DNA of 64,000 bases from Sulfitobacter indolifex (GCF_022788655.1 NZ_CP084956.1:59235-123234), one strand, 5' to 3'. Shown: positions 35,522-45,671, counted from the first letter of the stretch. Translations and numbers: made by a program. The notes: generated by a model from the sequence alone, not told the origin.

Positions 35522-36261
35522 CACGCGTGCTCCATGTTTTCTGGCGCATGCTCTGCGCCCAGATAGGCTTCGCGTACCGCCTGGCTGGCCAGGATCTCGG
35601 TCTTGTCGCCCTCTTCGATGATCTTGCCCGCGTCCAGAACATAGACGTGGTTTGACAATGACAGGACAAGCCCGACGTTATGCTCGATCAACAGGACACC
35701 GCAGTTCAGCTCATCCGCGATCCGCCTGATGATTTGTGCCAGATCATCCGCTTCGGTTTCGGACATGCCTGCGGCGGGTTCGTCCAGCAGCAGGTAATCG
35801 GGGGCAAACATCAGCGCACGCGCAATGCCGACCCTGCGCTCGTCCGTATAGGGCAGCCCGGCTGCGGGCAGTTCGGCAAGATGCCCGGCCCCCATCCAGG
35901 ACAACACGCGCAGCGCTTCGTCTTCGGAGGCGCGCCGCGAATGGCCAAGGCCCACCCCGGTCACTGCAAGATTGTCCAGTACATCCAGCCCGGAAAACAA
36001 GCGCCCGGCCTGGAACGTGCGCGCAAGACCCCGGCGGCGAATGTCATAGGGCGCTTTGGCGTTGATGTCCTGCCCATCCAGCATGACCGTGCCTGACGTG
36101 GGGTCCTGAAAGCCTGTGATGATGTTGACGCAGGTGGTTTTGCCTGCTCCGTTGGGGCCGATCAACCCGACAATTTCCGCCTTCTTTAGCGAAATCGTCA
36201 CGTCATCCAGAGCCTTGAAGCCACCAAACGCAACGCTGATTGATTCCAGTTCCAATGACAA
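35521..36261 (-). CDS. livG: LivG-type ABC ATPase
   Basis: About 246 residues. Walker A LIGPNGAGKTT, Walker B YLLLDEPAAGM and switch His in LLIEHNVGL are present; the signature is unusual, LPYTDERRVGIARAL in place of the common LSYGxQR. The long frame reaches 36429 through the hyuB end, but AAGGA lies seven bases before a TTG at 36259-36261 giving MSLELESISV, the expected LivG start. Confidence 0.9.
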   Translation of the reverse strand: MSLELESISVAFGGFKALDDVTISLKKAEIVGLIGPNGAGKTTCVNIITGFQDPTSGTVMLDGQDINAKAPYDIRRRGLARTFQAGRLFSGLDVLDNLAVTGVGLGHSRRASEDEALRVLSWMGAGHLAELPAAGLPYTDERRVGIARALMFAPDYLLLDEPAAGMSETEADDLAQIIRRIADELNCGVLLIEHNVGLVLSLSNHVYVLDAGKIIEEGDKTEILASQAVREAYLGAEHAPENMEHA

Positions 36262-36344
36262 AATCTTATCCTTCGCGTTCCTGTTCCGACCGTTGTGCGC
36301 CACAGCCGCCAACCGATGGCGGCTGTGGGTCCTGGTGATGCTCA

Positions 36345-38300
36345 CTAGGTCCAGTGCGCCACGCTGCGCCGCTCGAAACTCTCGCGGAACTGTTCGATCG
36401 TCTTGGGCAGCGGCTCGCCGGTTTCCCAATCCAGGATCACCGCATAGCGTCTCACGGCGTCCATCGCGTCGATCTCGCCTTTGCGATACATCTCGGCAAC
36501 CTTTTCAGGATCAATGCGGGCCCAAGCCACGCGGTTTTCACGAATATGCGCCCGCAGTTTCTCGGTCTCGGCCTCATCGACCTCATATTCACACAAGTCC
36601 GCATCAATCTCTTTGATCACAACGCCATAGTCCAACGCGGCTCGTTTGATAGAGACATAGTCATCCACCACATCCGTCAGAACAGCCTCTGTCTTGCGTT
36701 CAAGTGGGTCGCCAAAGCCGCCGCCCCCCGCGGTCGGGCGCGCAAACTCATCTCCCGAATACATCGGGAAGTCAGAGAAGACAGACCCAAGCCATTCGTG
36801 CGTGTCCGAGCCGGCGCGTTTGATGGTCAGACCATGCGGCATGGAGGGCAAACCGCCATCAACACCCCAGACGACGGCGCGTTCGCGGTCGCAGACATAG
36901 GACATGACGGATTTTTCACTTTCCAGAAGCAGGGAGGTTTTCTGCACCCCTGTCCCTCCGCGCCATTTGCCCGGGCCTGCGCTGTCTTTTTTGATCTGAA
37001 ATTCAAGCGTCCGGGTCGGGTTGACCCGCTCGTTGCCTTCGTTGGGCTGAGACATGAGCCCGGTTCCGAAGCAGGCTGTGGTGACGTCGCTGCCATCCTT
37101 ACCGCGCCGTCCGCCCCAACCGCCGGGGAGCCATTCGTAGAACATGAATGTAGAGTCCTCCTCGCGCCGCTTGTCCGTGCCCCCCGCCAACAGGTATTCA
37201 AGGTTGAATGCACAGGCGATGGCGCGCTCCGGCATGATCTCCGACCACATCTCGAAAACCGAGTTCATGATCTTTTCAAACGGCATCAGGAAGCCGGTGA
37301 CCGCCGTGGGCCACTGGGCACTGACCACCGAATTTTCCGGCGCAGCGACAGAGAGCATCCGATAGAAGCCGGAGTTCAACGGCAGGTCAGGAAAGAAGGT
37401 CTTCATCCCCGCGACGACAGCCGAGAATGTGGCTCCCGGCGCGGAATTGTACATCGAACCAATCGTCGGGTGGCTGCCTTCGAAATCGTAGTGAATCTGA
37501 TCACCCTTGATTGTCATCTTGATGTGGATCGGGATCATCCCCTCGCCACCTGACGGGTCCCGGTCGATGTAGTCGACGGATTTCCATGTGCCGTCGGGCA
37601 GCGCCGCAATACGCTGGCGCACGGCGCGTTCAACGTAGTCCTGCACCTCGTTCATGCCCTGCTTGACCTGCTCGCGCCCGTACTTTCGCACCAGCCGCAG
37701 GATTTCACGTTCGGCCACCTGCGTGGCCTGTGCCTGGCTGTGGATGTCACCGATAATCGACGCGGGGTCGCGTGTGTTGTTTGCGATCAGGTTGGCAACG
37801 TCGGAACAAAAATCGCCGGCACGGAATAGCCGGACAGGTGTGATCCGAACCGCCTCGCGGAACATGTCTTTCGCCGTCACATCAAACGAACCGGGCACAG
37901 AGCCACCCAGATCAGACCAGTGCCCGTTTGACTGCGAAAACCCGATCAGCTCGTCTTCATCAAAGATCGGCCGCACCAGACGGACATCGCTGAAGTGCGT
38001 GCCACCTGCGTAAGGATCGTTGATCGCGTAGATATCGCCGGGCATCATGTCGCCCTTGAAGACGCGAATAACGTCTTTGCAGGTAAAGTGCAGCGTGCCG
38101 ACGTGCACCGCGATGTCATCGTTGCCCTGCGCAACCGAATTGCCTTCGGCATCATGCAGCGCGTTAGAAAAGTCTCGGTTGTAGATCACAAAGGAGTAAC
38201 AGGTGCGCAGCATCTGCTCGGCCATCTGGTCAACGGATGTGATGAAGGAGTTCTTGAGAACTTCAAACGTGACGGGATCTAGGGCTTTTGAATCACTCAT
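36345..38300 (-). CDS. hyuB: Hydantoinase B/oxoprolinase-family protein
   Basis: 651 residues, complete HyuB domain: VTFEVLKNSFITSVDQMAEQ, AINDPYAGGTHFSDVRL and the glycine-rich C-terminus RPTAGGGGFGDPLERK. With HyuA it forms ATP-dependent hydantoinase, 5-oxoprolinase or acetone-carboxylase-type enzymes acting on cyclic amides or ketones. GGAG precedes the ATG. Lies between hyuA and livG in one operon; the substrate is unknown. Confidence 0.92.
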   Translation of the reverse strand: MSDSKALDPVTFEVLKNSFITSVDQMAEQMLRTCYSFVIYNRDFSNALHDAEGNSVAQGNDDIAVHVGTLHFTCKDVIRVFKGDMMPGDIYAINDPYAGGTHFSDVRLVRPIFDEDELIGFSQSNGHWSDLGGSVPGSFDVTAKDMFREAVRITPVRLFRAGDFCSDVANLIANNTRDPASIIGDIHSQAQATQVAEREILRLVRKYGREQVKQGMNEVQDYVERAVRQRIAALPDGTWKSVDYIDRDPSGGEGMIPIHIKMTIKGDQIHYDFEGSHPTIGSMYNSAPGATFSAVVAGMKTFFPDLPLNSGFYRMLSVAAPENSVVSAQWPTAVTGFLMPFEKIMNSVFEMWSEIMPERAIACAFNLEYLLAGGTDKRREEDSTFMFYEWLPGGWGGRRGKDGSDVTTACFGTGLMSQPNEGNERVNPTRTLEFQIKKDSAGPGKWRGGTGVQKTSLLLESEKSVMSYVCDRERAVVWGVDGGLPSMPHGLTIKRAGSDTHEWLGSVFSDFPMYSGDEFARPTAGGGGFGDPLERKTEAVLTDVVDDYVSIKRAALDYGVVIKEIDADLCEYEVDEAETEKLRAHIRENRVAWARIDPEKVAEMYRKGEIDAMDAVRRYAVILDWETGEPLPKTIEQFRESFERRSVAHWT

Positions 38301-38304
38301 AGTA

Positions 38305-40332
38305 TTACTCCTGCACTCGGATGAGAATGTTCATGTATTGATCGACTTCAGCAGTCGTGTTCGGCGGAATTACGGTGGTTGAATCGAACTGCTCGACAAT
38401 GGCGGGGCCATCAAAGGTCGCACCGGCGGTCAGGTTTTCACGCTCGAAAATCATCGCCGTGTGGGCCTTGCCGTCAAACCAGACATCGCGTGTCTTGTCG
38501 GTCTTGGGCTTGTTCTTCCTCACCTCGTGCTTTTGCAGCTCGGCCTTGGGAACCATACCCGTCGCCGTCAGCCCCACACGGAAGATCGACACCGGTGCGT
38601 CATCCCGGCGGAAGTTGAATTCGCGCTGGTGTTCGCTGTGGAACCCGTCGATCAAGGCCTCAATATCGGTGACCTTGGACGGCGCAGATACTGCCAAGGC
38701 ACGCCATTGGCCCTGATACATCATCTCGACCGTGCGCTGCATGACAATGTCCTTGGGCGCTACGCCTTCGTGCTTCAAACGATCAGCGGCCATGGCCTCC
38801 AGCCGCTCGAAGGCGGCCTCCAAATCCTCCGGCTTGGTATCAGCCGCAGCAGCCATGAAGCTGTCTGAGAAGTCGTGCTGGATATCGACCAGCAGGCAAC
38901 CCAGAGCCGATGTCACACCCGGATTGGGCGGGATAATGACAGTCGGGATCGACAACTCCTTGGCAATTGCCGCACCATGCAACGCCCCGGCTCCGCCAAA
39001 CGCCACAAGCGCGAAGTCCCGTGGGTCATAACCTCGGCTAATCGACAGCAAACGCACCGCATTGGCCATATTTGCGTTTGCAACCGCAACCACGGCTTCG
39101 GCGGCTTCGTGCAGCTCCATTCCGAAAGGCTCGGCCACAGTCTCTCTGACCGACGCTTCGGCCAGGGCGGGATCAAGGGTAATCTTGCCCCCCGCGAGCG
39201 ATGTGCCAAGGCGGCCCAGCACAACATTGGCGTCCGTGTTTGTGGCCACTTCATTGCCGTTCTTGTAGCAGGCAGGCCCAGGGAAGGCGCCCGCAGATTG
39301 CGGTCCGTTGCGCAGTGACCCGCCTTCGTCTTTCCACGCCAGAGATCCGCCGCCCGCACCAATGGTCAGCACTTCGATCGACGGGAACCGGATCGGATAG
39401 CCATATTCGATATACCAGTCTTTGGTGACACGCGACTTGCCTTCATACACCAAGGATACGTCCGTGCTGGTCCCGCCCATGTCAAAACCGATAGAATTGT
39501 CAAACCCGCAAAGGTTGCCAATAAAGCGGCTGGCAATCGCGCCCGCGGCAATGCCCGACCCTGCCAGACGCGCGGCAAAGTCTTTAACGCTGGCCGGGGT
39601 CATCACGCCGCCGCCCGTGTGCAGCAACAGCAGATCGCGTTCGTAGCCGCCGTCAGCCAGCTTACCCTCAAGGCGCGCTACATAATCAACGACCGAAGGC
39701 GACACGACCGCGTTTGCCATCGTTGTCGAGAAACGCTCGTGCTCAAAAATCTCCGGCAGGACCTGTGAAGAGATCGACACCGGCACATCCGGCATCACAC
39801 TCAGCAGAATGTCTCGCATCCGCTCTTCATTGGCCCCATTGGTGTAAGAGTTCATAAAGCAGACAGCAACAGAGGCGACTTTGCGCTTCTTCAAAACATG
39901 CGCGATGCGCAGCGCTTCTTTTTCGTCCAGCTTTTCCAGAACCGTGCCGTTCGCGTCGACGCATTCACGGACGGTCAGACGGTCCCGACGCGGGATGTAG
40001 GGCTTGGCCACATCTTTGTAGGTGTCCCACAGATCCTCCTTGTTGGCCCGGCGGATTTCGACCACGTCGCGGAACCCTTCGGTGCAGATCATCGCAGAGC
40101 GCGCCAAATTACGTGTGATCAGCGCGTTTGTTGCCACGGTTGTCCCGTGCGAAAACATCGACACCTCGCTGAGGTCGATGCCGCCCTGATCAATCCCGTT
40201 GAGAATGGCAACCATCGGGTCATCCGGTGTCGATGACGTCTTTTCGATGCGGATCGCACCCGTTGTTTCGTCCATAATGACGACGTCGGTAAACGTCCCA
40301 CCCACATCTACGGCAACTCTTGTGTTCTTCAT
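38305..40332 (-). CDS. hyuA: Hydantoinase A/oxoprolinase-family protein
   Basis: 675 residues from MKNTRVAVDVGG (GAAGGA eight bases upstream). The N-terminal actin-like ATP site VDVGGTFTDVVIMDE, the TTVATNALITR segment and GFDMGGTSTDVSLV are diagnostic, with the C-terminal GPAIVEQFDSTTVIPP. Ends four bases before hyuB. It leads the operon hyuA-hyuB-livG-livF-livH-livM-livJ stub, directly downstream of the AraC gene. Confidence 0.93.
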   Translation of the reverse strand: MKNTRVAVDVGGTFTDVVIMDETTGAIRIEKTSSTPDDPMVAILNGIDQGGIDLSEVSMFSHGTTVATNALITRNLARSAMICTEGFRDVVEIRRANKEDLWDTYKDVAKPYIPRRDRLTVRECVDANGTVLEKLDEKEALRIAHVLKKRKVASVAVCFMNSYTNGANEERMRDILLSVMPDVPVSISSQVLPEIFEHERFSTTMANAVVSPSVVDYVARLEGKLADGGYERDLLLLHTGGGVMTPASVKDFAARLAGSGIAAGAIASRFIGNLCGFDNSIGFDMGGTSTDVSLVYEGKSRVTKDWYIEYGYPIRFPSIEVLTIGAGGGSLAWKDEGGSLRNGPQSAGAFPGPACYKNGNEVATNTDANVVLGRLGTSLAGGKITLDPALAEASVRETVAEPFGMELHEAAEAVVAVANANMANAVRLLSISRGYDPRDFALVAFGGAGALHGAAIAKELSIPTVIIPPNPGVTSALGCLLVDIQHDFSDSFMAAAADTKPEDLEAAFERLEAMAADRLKHEGVAPKDIVMQRTVEMMYQGQWRALAVSAPSKVTDIEALIDGFHSEHQREFNFRRDDAPVSIFRVGLTATGMVPKAELQKHEVRKNKPKTDKTRDVWFDGKAHTAMIFERENLTAGATFDGPAIVEQFDSTTVIPPNTTAEVDQYMNILIRVQE

Positions 40333-40419
40333 GTCTACATCCTTCAAAAGACAACAGGGAATCAGGAAGGCGCCGGCGAAAGCCGACCCTACTTGGGGGT
40401 TTTCGGTTTTAGCTAAGGG

Positions 40420-41380
40420 TTACGGAGGGGCCGTCTTCTGGCCTTGCTGCGCGGCTTTGCGCGTTTCGGTCGGTGTGCAGCCGAACTGCGCACGATAGGC
40501 TTTGTTAAACTGGGATTGATCCGAAAACCCCCACCGATGGGCTATCTCGGCAATTGTGATGGGCCCTACGACGCTCAGGTCCTCGCGCGCGCACCAGACG
40601 CTTTTCGCGGATGAACCCGGAAACCGACCTGCCCGACTCCGAGAACAGTTGTTGCAGATAGCGCTGCGACACATTGCAGGCCTCTGCCACAAGACTTGAG
40701 GAGAGATTCTCATTGAAGAGGTTGTTGCGGATAAACTGTTCTGCGCGGTACAGATGTGCTGCGCGGATTGTCGAGGTTTCGCTGTCCAGCACACGGTCAT
40801 CTTTGCGGATTGAGAGGCACAGCAGATCAAGGATGTGCTTGCCAGCGGCCGCGCGCGCCTGCTCATCAAGCAAATCGACGTGCAGCGCCGTTGTCTTGAC
40901 GGTATCCAGAAAATAACTGGCCACGCCGGCTGTGCCATCAAAACTCAGCGCGCCCAAACGGTCTGTTGGGCCGATGCGGGCCCGCACGCTTTCGGAAGAC
41001 ACCTTCAGCACCAACAGCTCGTTCGTCTGTTCATGCCAGAACTCGTAGGGCAAATCGCCCCGTTCTACCAGAAACTCGCCCGGTGAACATTTCGCCTGGC
41101 GGGCATTCTGGTCAAAGCCGACCGTCCCCAATCTTGGAATGGTAATCAGCAGACTGCTTTCAACTTCGTCCAGAAAGTGCCGCTTGTGCCTTTTGTAGAG
41201 AATGCCATCGCAACGCATCTGCGACAGACCGACGATACCGAGGTTCCAAGTATTGAGATCACCTGAAAAGGACTGGTCATCCGCCATCGTGGTCTCTAGG
41301 GGAAAGAACGTATCTGAGACAGCCGCCTGCCACTGGGTGGCAGTCATGAGCTTGTTTGCAGTTTTGTCCTTCTGATTCAT
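40420..41380 (-). pseudogene. AraC-family regulator with a frameshift in the DNA-binding domain
   Basis: The first frame (41380 to about 40590) encodes the N-terminal AraC-type ligand domain and the first HTH (SSSLVAEACNVSQRYLQQLF). It then leaves frame after EKRLVRAR; the rest of the second HTH, REDLSVVGPITIAEIAHRWG and FSDQSQFNKAYRAQFG, continues in another frame to 40420. The break lies in an alternating GC run (GTGCGCGCGCG on the minus strand) and loss of one GC unit explains it. As read, the product ends at 40505 without the second HTH. It sits upstream of hyuA and was presumably its activator. Confidence 0.83.
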
Positions 41381-41922
41381 CTAACGTCCCCAAAACACAA
41401 ATGGCGAAAACACAACTGTCTCATGTGTTAAAATGATCGTAGCACCGTTCCGGCCAACCACTTTGGCAAAAAACGCACAAACTCTTGTGTCACGTGTCAA
41501 TTCGCGCACTTGCGATTCTTTCATCGGGCCCAGAAAGGCCCTGGAAAATCCTAAATATCTAACTAAAACATATTTTTACCAACCATTTGCAGCGCGAGAA
41601 CACCGCCAAATCGGGTCTTGGTTTTGTGAAACGGAAAGCTGCGAAGGCAACAACCTGAGCGGGATTGGGCCGCATTTTCCCCAAGATTCACGGCCGCTGC
41701 GCTTCAAAAAAACGAAGCATCCAAACAGAATCACAGGATGGAAGTGTCCTCAAACCACGACCGAAATCCCGGCGGGCGTTTCTGCTTCAAATGGGCGGCC
41801 TCGCTGGCCCGCAGACAGGATGCTCGGAACAAAACTGCTTGCTAAAAGCAAGAAAGCGGCGATAGCACTGAGGGCAAATCGCGGCCCCCTGCCGCGTGAA
41901 AAACGCCAACTTACAAGAAGTG
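41381..41922. other. Intergenic region between AraC gene and aminotransferase
   Basis: About 540 bases with no supported gene. It contains a perfect short hairpin GGGCC/GGCCC around 41528-41543, then an AT-rich stretch (41548-41583) suited to a promoter for the aminotransferase. The reading frames crossing it lack family resemblance. Confidence 0.4.
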
Positions 41923-43305
41923 ATGCCTGCCATGGATGTGCGACCAAATTCAGACGAAGCCCGTGATATCGCTTATCATTTTCACAGCTATACCAATGCC
42001 GAAGCGCATGAAAAAATTGGTCCGCTGATCATTGAATCAGGCGAGGGAATCCACGTCACCGACTCAAACGGCAACCGCTATATCGAGGGCATGTCCGGCC
42101 TTTGGAGCGTGGCAGTCGGGTTCAACGAACAACGCCTTGTGGATGTCGCCAGCCGGCAAATGCAAAAGCTGCCTTACTACCACAACTTCTCGCACCGCTC
42201 GCATGGTCCGGCGATTGATCTTGCTGAAAAGCTGATCGAAATAGCCCCCGTGCCAATGAGCAAGGTTTTCTATACCAACTCGGGCTCCGAGGCGAACGAT
42301 ACGATCGTCAAGATGGTCTGGTATCGCTCGAACGCGCTCGGCAAGCCCGAGAAAAAGAAGATCATCTCGCGCCTGCGCGGCTATCACGGCGTGACAGTCG
42401 CAGCCGCGTCGATGACGGGTCTGCCCTATAACCACAAGTCCTTCGATCTGCCGATGGAGGGCATCTTGCACACCACTTGCCCGCACTACTGGCGCGAAGG
42501 TCAGGACGGCGAAAGCGAAGAAGCTTTTGCGTCACGCTGTGCCCAAGATCTTGATGATATGATCCAATCAGAGGGCCCCGAAACTGTAGCCGCATTCATC
42601 GCCGAGCCTGTCATGGGCGCGGGCGGTGTTGTTGTTCCTCCGGCGACCTACTGGGAGAAAATCCAAGCGGTTCTGGCGAAATACGATATCCTTCTTATCG
42701 CAGATGAAGTGATTTGCGGTTTTGGCCGCACGGGCAACATGTTTGGCTCTACAACCTTTGACATAAAGCCCGACATTCTCACCATGTCCAAGCAGATCAC
42801 CTCCAGCTATTTCCCCTTTTCGGCTTTCATGATCAACGATCGGGTCTATCAGCCAATCGCCGACGAAAGCGGGCGCATCGGTGTTCTGGGGCATGGCTAT
42901 ACGGGCGGTGGCCACCCCGTCGGCGCAGCCGTAGCGCTGGAAAACATCAAGATTATCGAAGAGCGCGATCTTGTGGCCAATGCCGCCGAACGCGGTGCAG
43001 AATTGCAAGCTGGATTGACCGACCTGACGTCCCACCCTCTCGTTGGAGAGGCACGTGGCATTGGCCTCATAGGCGCACTTGAATTGATCGCCCCAGAGGG
43101 TAAATCAGGCGATTTTGCCCCTGGAAAACTCGGCGCCCAAATGAACGCAATCATGCTGCGCAACGGCCTCATCTCACGTAATATGACAGACGCGATGGCA
43201 TTTTGTCCGCCATTGATAGTGGGCGCGAATGACGTGCGAGAAATCATCCAGATCACAAAAAAGAGTCTGGAGGAACTGGCCGCAGACATAAACGGGGCCG
43301 CCTAG
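41923..43305 (+). CDS. Class III aminotransferase (omega-amino acid/amine:pyruvate type)
   Basis: PLP enzyme of about 460 residues. SGLWSVAVGFNEQRLVDVA, FYTNSGSEANDTIVKMVWY, LRGYHGVTVAAASMTG, IADEVICGFGRTGNMFGS and the PLP-lysine motif TMSKQITSSYFPFSA are the standard order; this is the omega-transaminase branch that uses beta-alanine, GABA or amines. Start uncertain: ATG 41923, ATG 41932 or GTG 41896. It is divergent from the AraC/hydantoinase operon; a joint role in degrading an amide- or hydantoin-derived amino acid is inference. Confidence 0.92.
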   Translation: MPAMDVRPNSDEARDIAYHFHSYTNAEAHEKIGPLIIESGEGIHVTDSNGNRYIEGMSGLWSVAVGFNEQRLVDVASRQMQKLPYYHNFSHRSHGPAIDLAEKLIEIAPVPMSKVFYTNSGSEANDTIVKMVWYRSNALGKPEKKKIISRLRGYHGVTVAAASMTGLPYNHKSFDLPMEGILHTTCPHYWREGQDGESEEAFASRCAQDLDDMIQSEGPETVAAFIAEPVMGAGGVVVPPATYWEKIQAVLAKYDILLIADEVICGFGRTGNMFGSTTFDIKPDILTMSKQITSSYFPFSAFMINDRVYQPIADESGRIGVLGHGYTGGGHPVGAAVALENIKIIEERDLVANAAERGAELQAGLTDLTSHPLVGEARGIGLIGALELIAPEGKSGDFAPGKLGAQMNAIMLRNGLISRNMTDAMAFCPPLIVGANDVREIIQITKKSLEELAADINGAA

Positions 43306-43496
43306 TCAGGGGAACGACAAGCCAGAACTCTTACCCTTTCCCATCCGGGAAAAACTTGGGTCGGCCTGTCTACACATTTTCCGGGTGGCGCCTGTCACGC
43401 GAGCTGATCTTTACAAATCTCGTTCAACCAAGAGCTTCTTCGGGTGAACCTTTGCTGAGCGGCTTTCAGACCGGCGAGACTCCGTTCTTGTTGACG

Positions 43497-44055
43497 GCCT
43501 CTTCGTTGCTTTGGTGCGTTGCGGCGGCGCGGGCCGAGCTGTGACGCGCAGGACGCGGACGACATGCGCGACGCGCTTCTGCATGAGGCGGCAGAGGCGC
43601 GCCGCTTGCCCTCTGATCCTGACTGGGACGTCATCGAAAACTCCGGCCTCACCTGGGGCGGGCCGATCAGGGAGCAGGGTGGACCGTGGTAGGATCACCT
43701 GGAACGATTGGGCGGTTTGGGAGAGCGCACGCCCGACAACTTCAAGACGTTCGATTTCTTCGACGAAGATCGAGGCCTTGCCACAAGCGCAAAGACGCTC
43801 GAAACCCGCGCGCCGGGATATGTGGACCGGCCCAGTCGTATTTTTGGTGCTTTGAAGCGTTACATCGACCAAATTGACCACTTCGAGTACGACAACAAGA
43901 AGGGCATTGAAATCAGCGCGGACGAAATCGACATCAAACGCCTGGAACTTGCCGTGCCCGACGGAACCACCCCGGAACAGTTTACTCAAATTCAACGTGC
44001 GATAGACTACGCTGAGAGTTTGGGGATCGACGTAGAAGTGAGCCGTATCCGATGA
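43497..44055 (+). pseudogene. Orphan CdiA-type C-terminal toxin tip with in-frame amber codon
   Basis: Frame with LPSDPDWDVIENSGLTWGGP, then REQGGPW, TAG at 43690-43692, and on in the same frame DHLERLGGLGERTPDNFKTF, FDFFDEDRGLATSAKTLETR and a C-terminus ending EVSRIR. The part from GGPW to the end matches the nuclease domain of contact-dependent inhibition toxins (NFKTFDFF, ATSAKTL, VPDGTTPEQFTQIQRAIDYA). No CdiA stalk, CdiB or signal is present, and another stop lies in frame just upstream of about 43497. The only start after the TAG is a TTG at 43708. A GAG-to-TAG change is likely. It is therefore a broken, displaced toxin cassette. The stop overlaps the immunity gene (ATGA). Confidence 0.78.
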
Positions 44056-44621
44056 AAAAAGTCCTGACCACAGAAGAATGGATTGCGAAACGGCGTGCTG
44101 AAGCGGCGGAGCGAAAAAAGCGCTCCAAGCCTCCCAAAGAACGCAAAAGTGCCTTTGTTACGAGCTATCGCAAATTCACGGAAATCGCCTCACAAGCGGT
44201 GTATGGTAGCGCGCATTTGGACCCCAAGGGATATCATGAGTATCTACCGCCAGACCTAACTGCGCTCGAAATCGCTGGCCACGCGCGGGCCGCCCTTTTG
44301 GCCAGCCGGTTCATCACGCCAAAACATCCAGAGTGGGACGACGTCATCCGGATTCCGACAAAGGAAGAATTCAAGGCGTGGGAGGAAGCAGACAAGGCGC
44401 GCGCTGGTGTCAAGACTTTGAAAGCGCTGTTTAACGGTGCGGGCCATGTTTCGTTAACATTGCGGGACGGCAAGATCGCAATCAAGCCAACGCGCTATCG
44501 CGGACATGGCCATTGGGAGGGTATTCGCGGCCAAGAAGATACGGTCTTGCCGGAAGACGTGTCAGTCGAAGAGCTTGGCAGGGCTATTCTGGACGCACTG
44601 GACATAAGCCGCTCAGCGTAG
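44052..44621 (+). CDS. Probable CdiI-type immunity protein
   Basis: 189 residues; a Lys/Arg-rich N-terminus (EEWIAKRRAEAAERKKRSKP) precedes a globular part. Identified mainly by position: its ATG overlaps the stop of the CdiA-type toxin tip, the arrangement of toxin/immunity pairs, and its size fits. It is intact while the toxin is broken, which is what protection against neighbours carrying the toxin would favour. The sequence alone does not name a family. Confidence 0.6.
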   Translation: MKKVLTTEEWIAKRRAEAAERKKRSKPPKERKSAFVTSYRKFTEIASQAVYGSAHLDPKGYHEYLPPDLTALEIAGHARAALLASRFITPKHPEWDDVIRIPTKEEFKAWEEADKARAGVKTLKALFNGAGHVSLTLRDGKIAIKPTRYRGHGHWEGIRGQEDTVLPEDVSVEELGRAILDALDISRSA

Positions 44622-44864
44622 GTCCCTGAGTCGACGACGCCTGCTAAAGCAACCATTGGCACAAACGCAGCGAAAGCTCACAAAGTACCGCACCGCGGGC
44701 CTTTGGTGCGGACGCAGCGAATTCGTGGTTTCTGCGGTTTGCCCTTTGCGCGGAACGCAGTCTTGAGTGCCGGGCATGCTTGTGGGGCGGCCGCTCCTTC
44801 ATTGCGAAAGCCTCTGATGTTGAGCGTGATGTGTGCGCGCCTGAGGGTGGCGCGGTTTTGGGGG

Positions 44865-45584
44865 TCAGCGCGGCAGGTCGTTGTAGGGACAAACATCTTT
44901 TTCAAAGGGCACATGCCTGCGCCGGAAGGGCGGGCCGCTGACAAGCTCAGGGCCTGTGATGCGATCCATGCGGAAGTGCCGGAAATCTTCGCGCGCCGGA
45001 TCCCATGCGACAAGATACCAGAGCGGTTGCAAGATGAGCATGGCCTGCGGCTCGACATTGCGCAGGCTGCGCGCGCCTTTGGCATCCCGATACTCAAAGC
45101 GGAGGTGCTGGCGCGCCAGAAAGGCTTTTTCAAAAGCGGGCAGCAGGGCGGGGTCGATTGTGCCCAGGTCAGACAGGTCCTGTTTGGGCGAGAGTTGGCC
45201 GATGTGCAGGCAGGCGAGGAAGCGGCGCAGATCGCGCACTTTGTCAGACGGCAGGGCGCGCTCGATCTTGGCGAGGCCTGCATCTGCGAGATCGGAGAAG
45301 GGCAGGTTCTGGGCGGCGCGCACGGCGGCCACGCTGATCAGCAGCGCGAAGACTTCGGCCACAGAGAGGCGGGCGGTTGTTTGCATGGACTGGGGGTCAA
45401 GCTGCACGCCACCGCCGCGCCCGCTTTCGGAATGGATGACAAAGCCTTCGTCACGCAAGGCGGCGATGTCGCGCAGGAGCGTGCGTCTGGAGGTGCCGAC
45501 CTCTTCGGCGAGCTCCGCGACGGTTGATGTGCCGTTGCGCCGAAGGCTGCGCACGATGGCGTCATGTCTCTGTCTGATATTCAT
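44865..45584 (-). CDS. YafY-type HTH/WYL-domain transcriptional regulator
   Basis: 239 residues: N-terminal HTH_11 (TVAELAEEVGTSRRTLLRDI) followed by GRGGGVQLD and a WYL domain with LRFEYRDAKGARSLRNVEP and LQPLWYLVAWDPAREDFRHF. WYL domains sense nucleic acids or nucleotides and usually repress. Divergent from the RidA-like gene across 87 bases that include TTGGCACTTATTGGCA and a matching TGCCAC, a plausible operator. Confidence 0.92.
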   Translation of the reverse strand: MNIRQRHDAIVRSLRRNGTSTVAELAEEVGTSRRTLLRDIAALRDEGFVIHSESGRGGGVQLDPQSMQTTARLSVAEVFALLISVAAVRAAQNLPFSDLADAGLAKIERALPSDKVRDLRRFLACLHIGQLSPKQDLSDLGTIDPALLPAFEKAFLARQHLRFEYRDAKGARSLRNVEPQAMLILQPLWYLVAWDPAREDFRHFRMDRITGPELVSGPPFRRRHVPFEKDVCPYNDLPR

Positions 45585-45671
45585 TTTGCCACTCTAGCAC
45601 ATATGGTGACAAAATTTGGCACTTATTGGCAATAGGGCTTTCTTATCGAAATCAACAAAGGAAAATCAAAG

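Noticed and set aside
36354..37553. Plus-strand frame of 399 codons
   Set aside because: Antisense to hyuB, which is complete and convincing.
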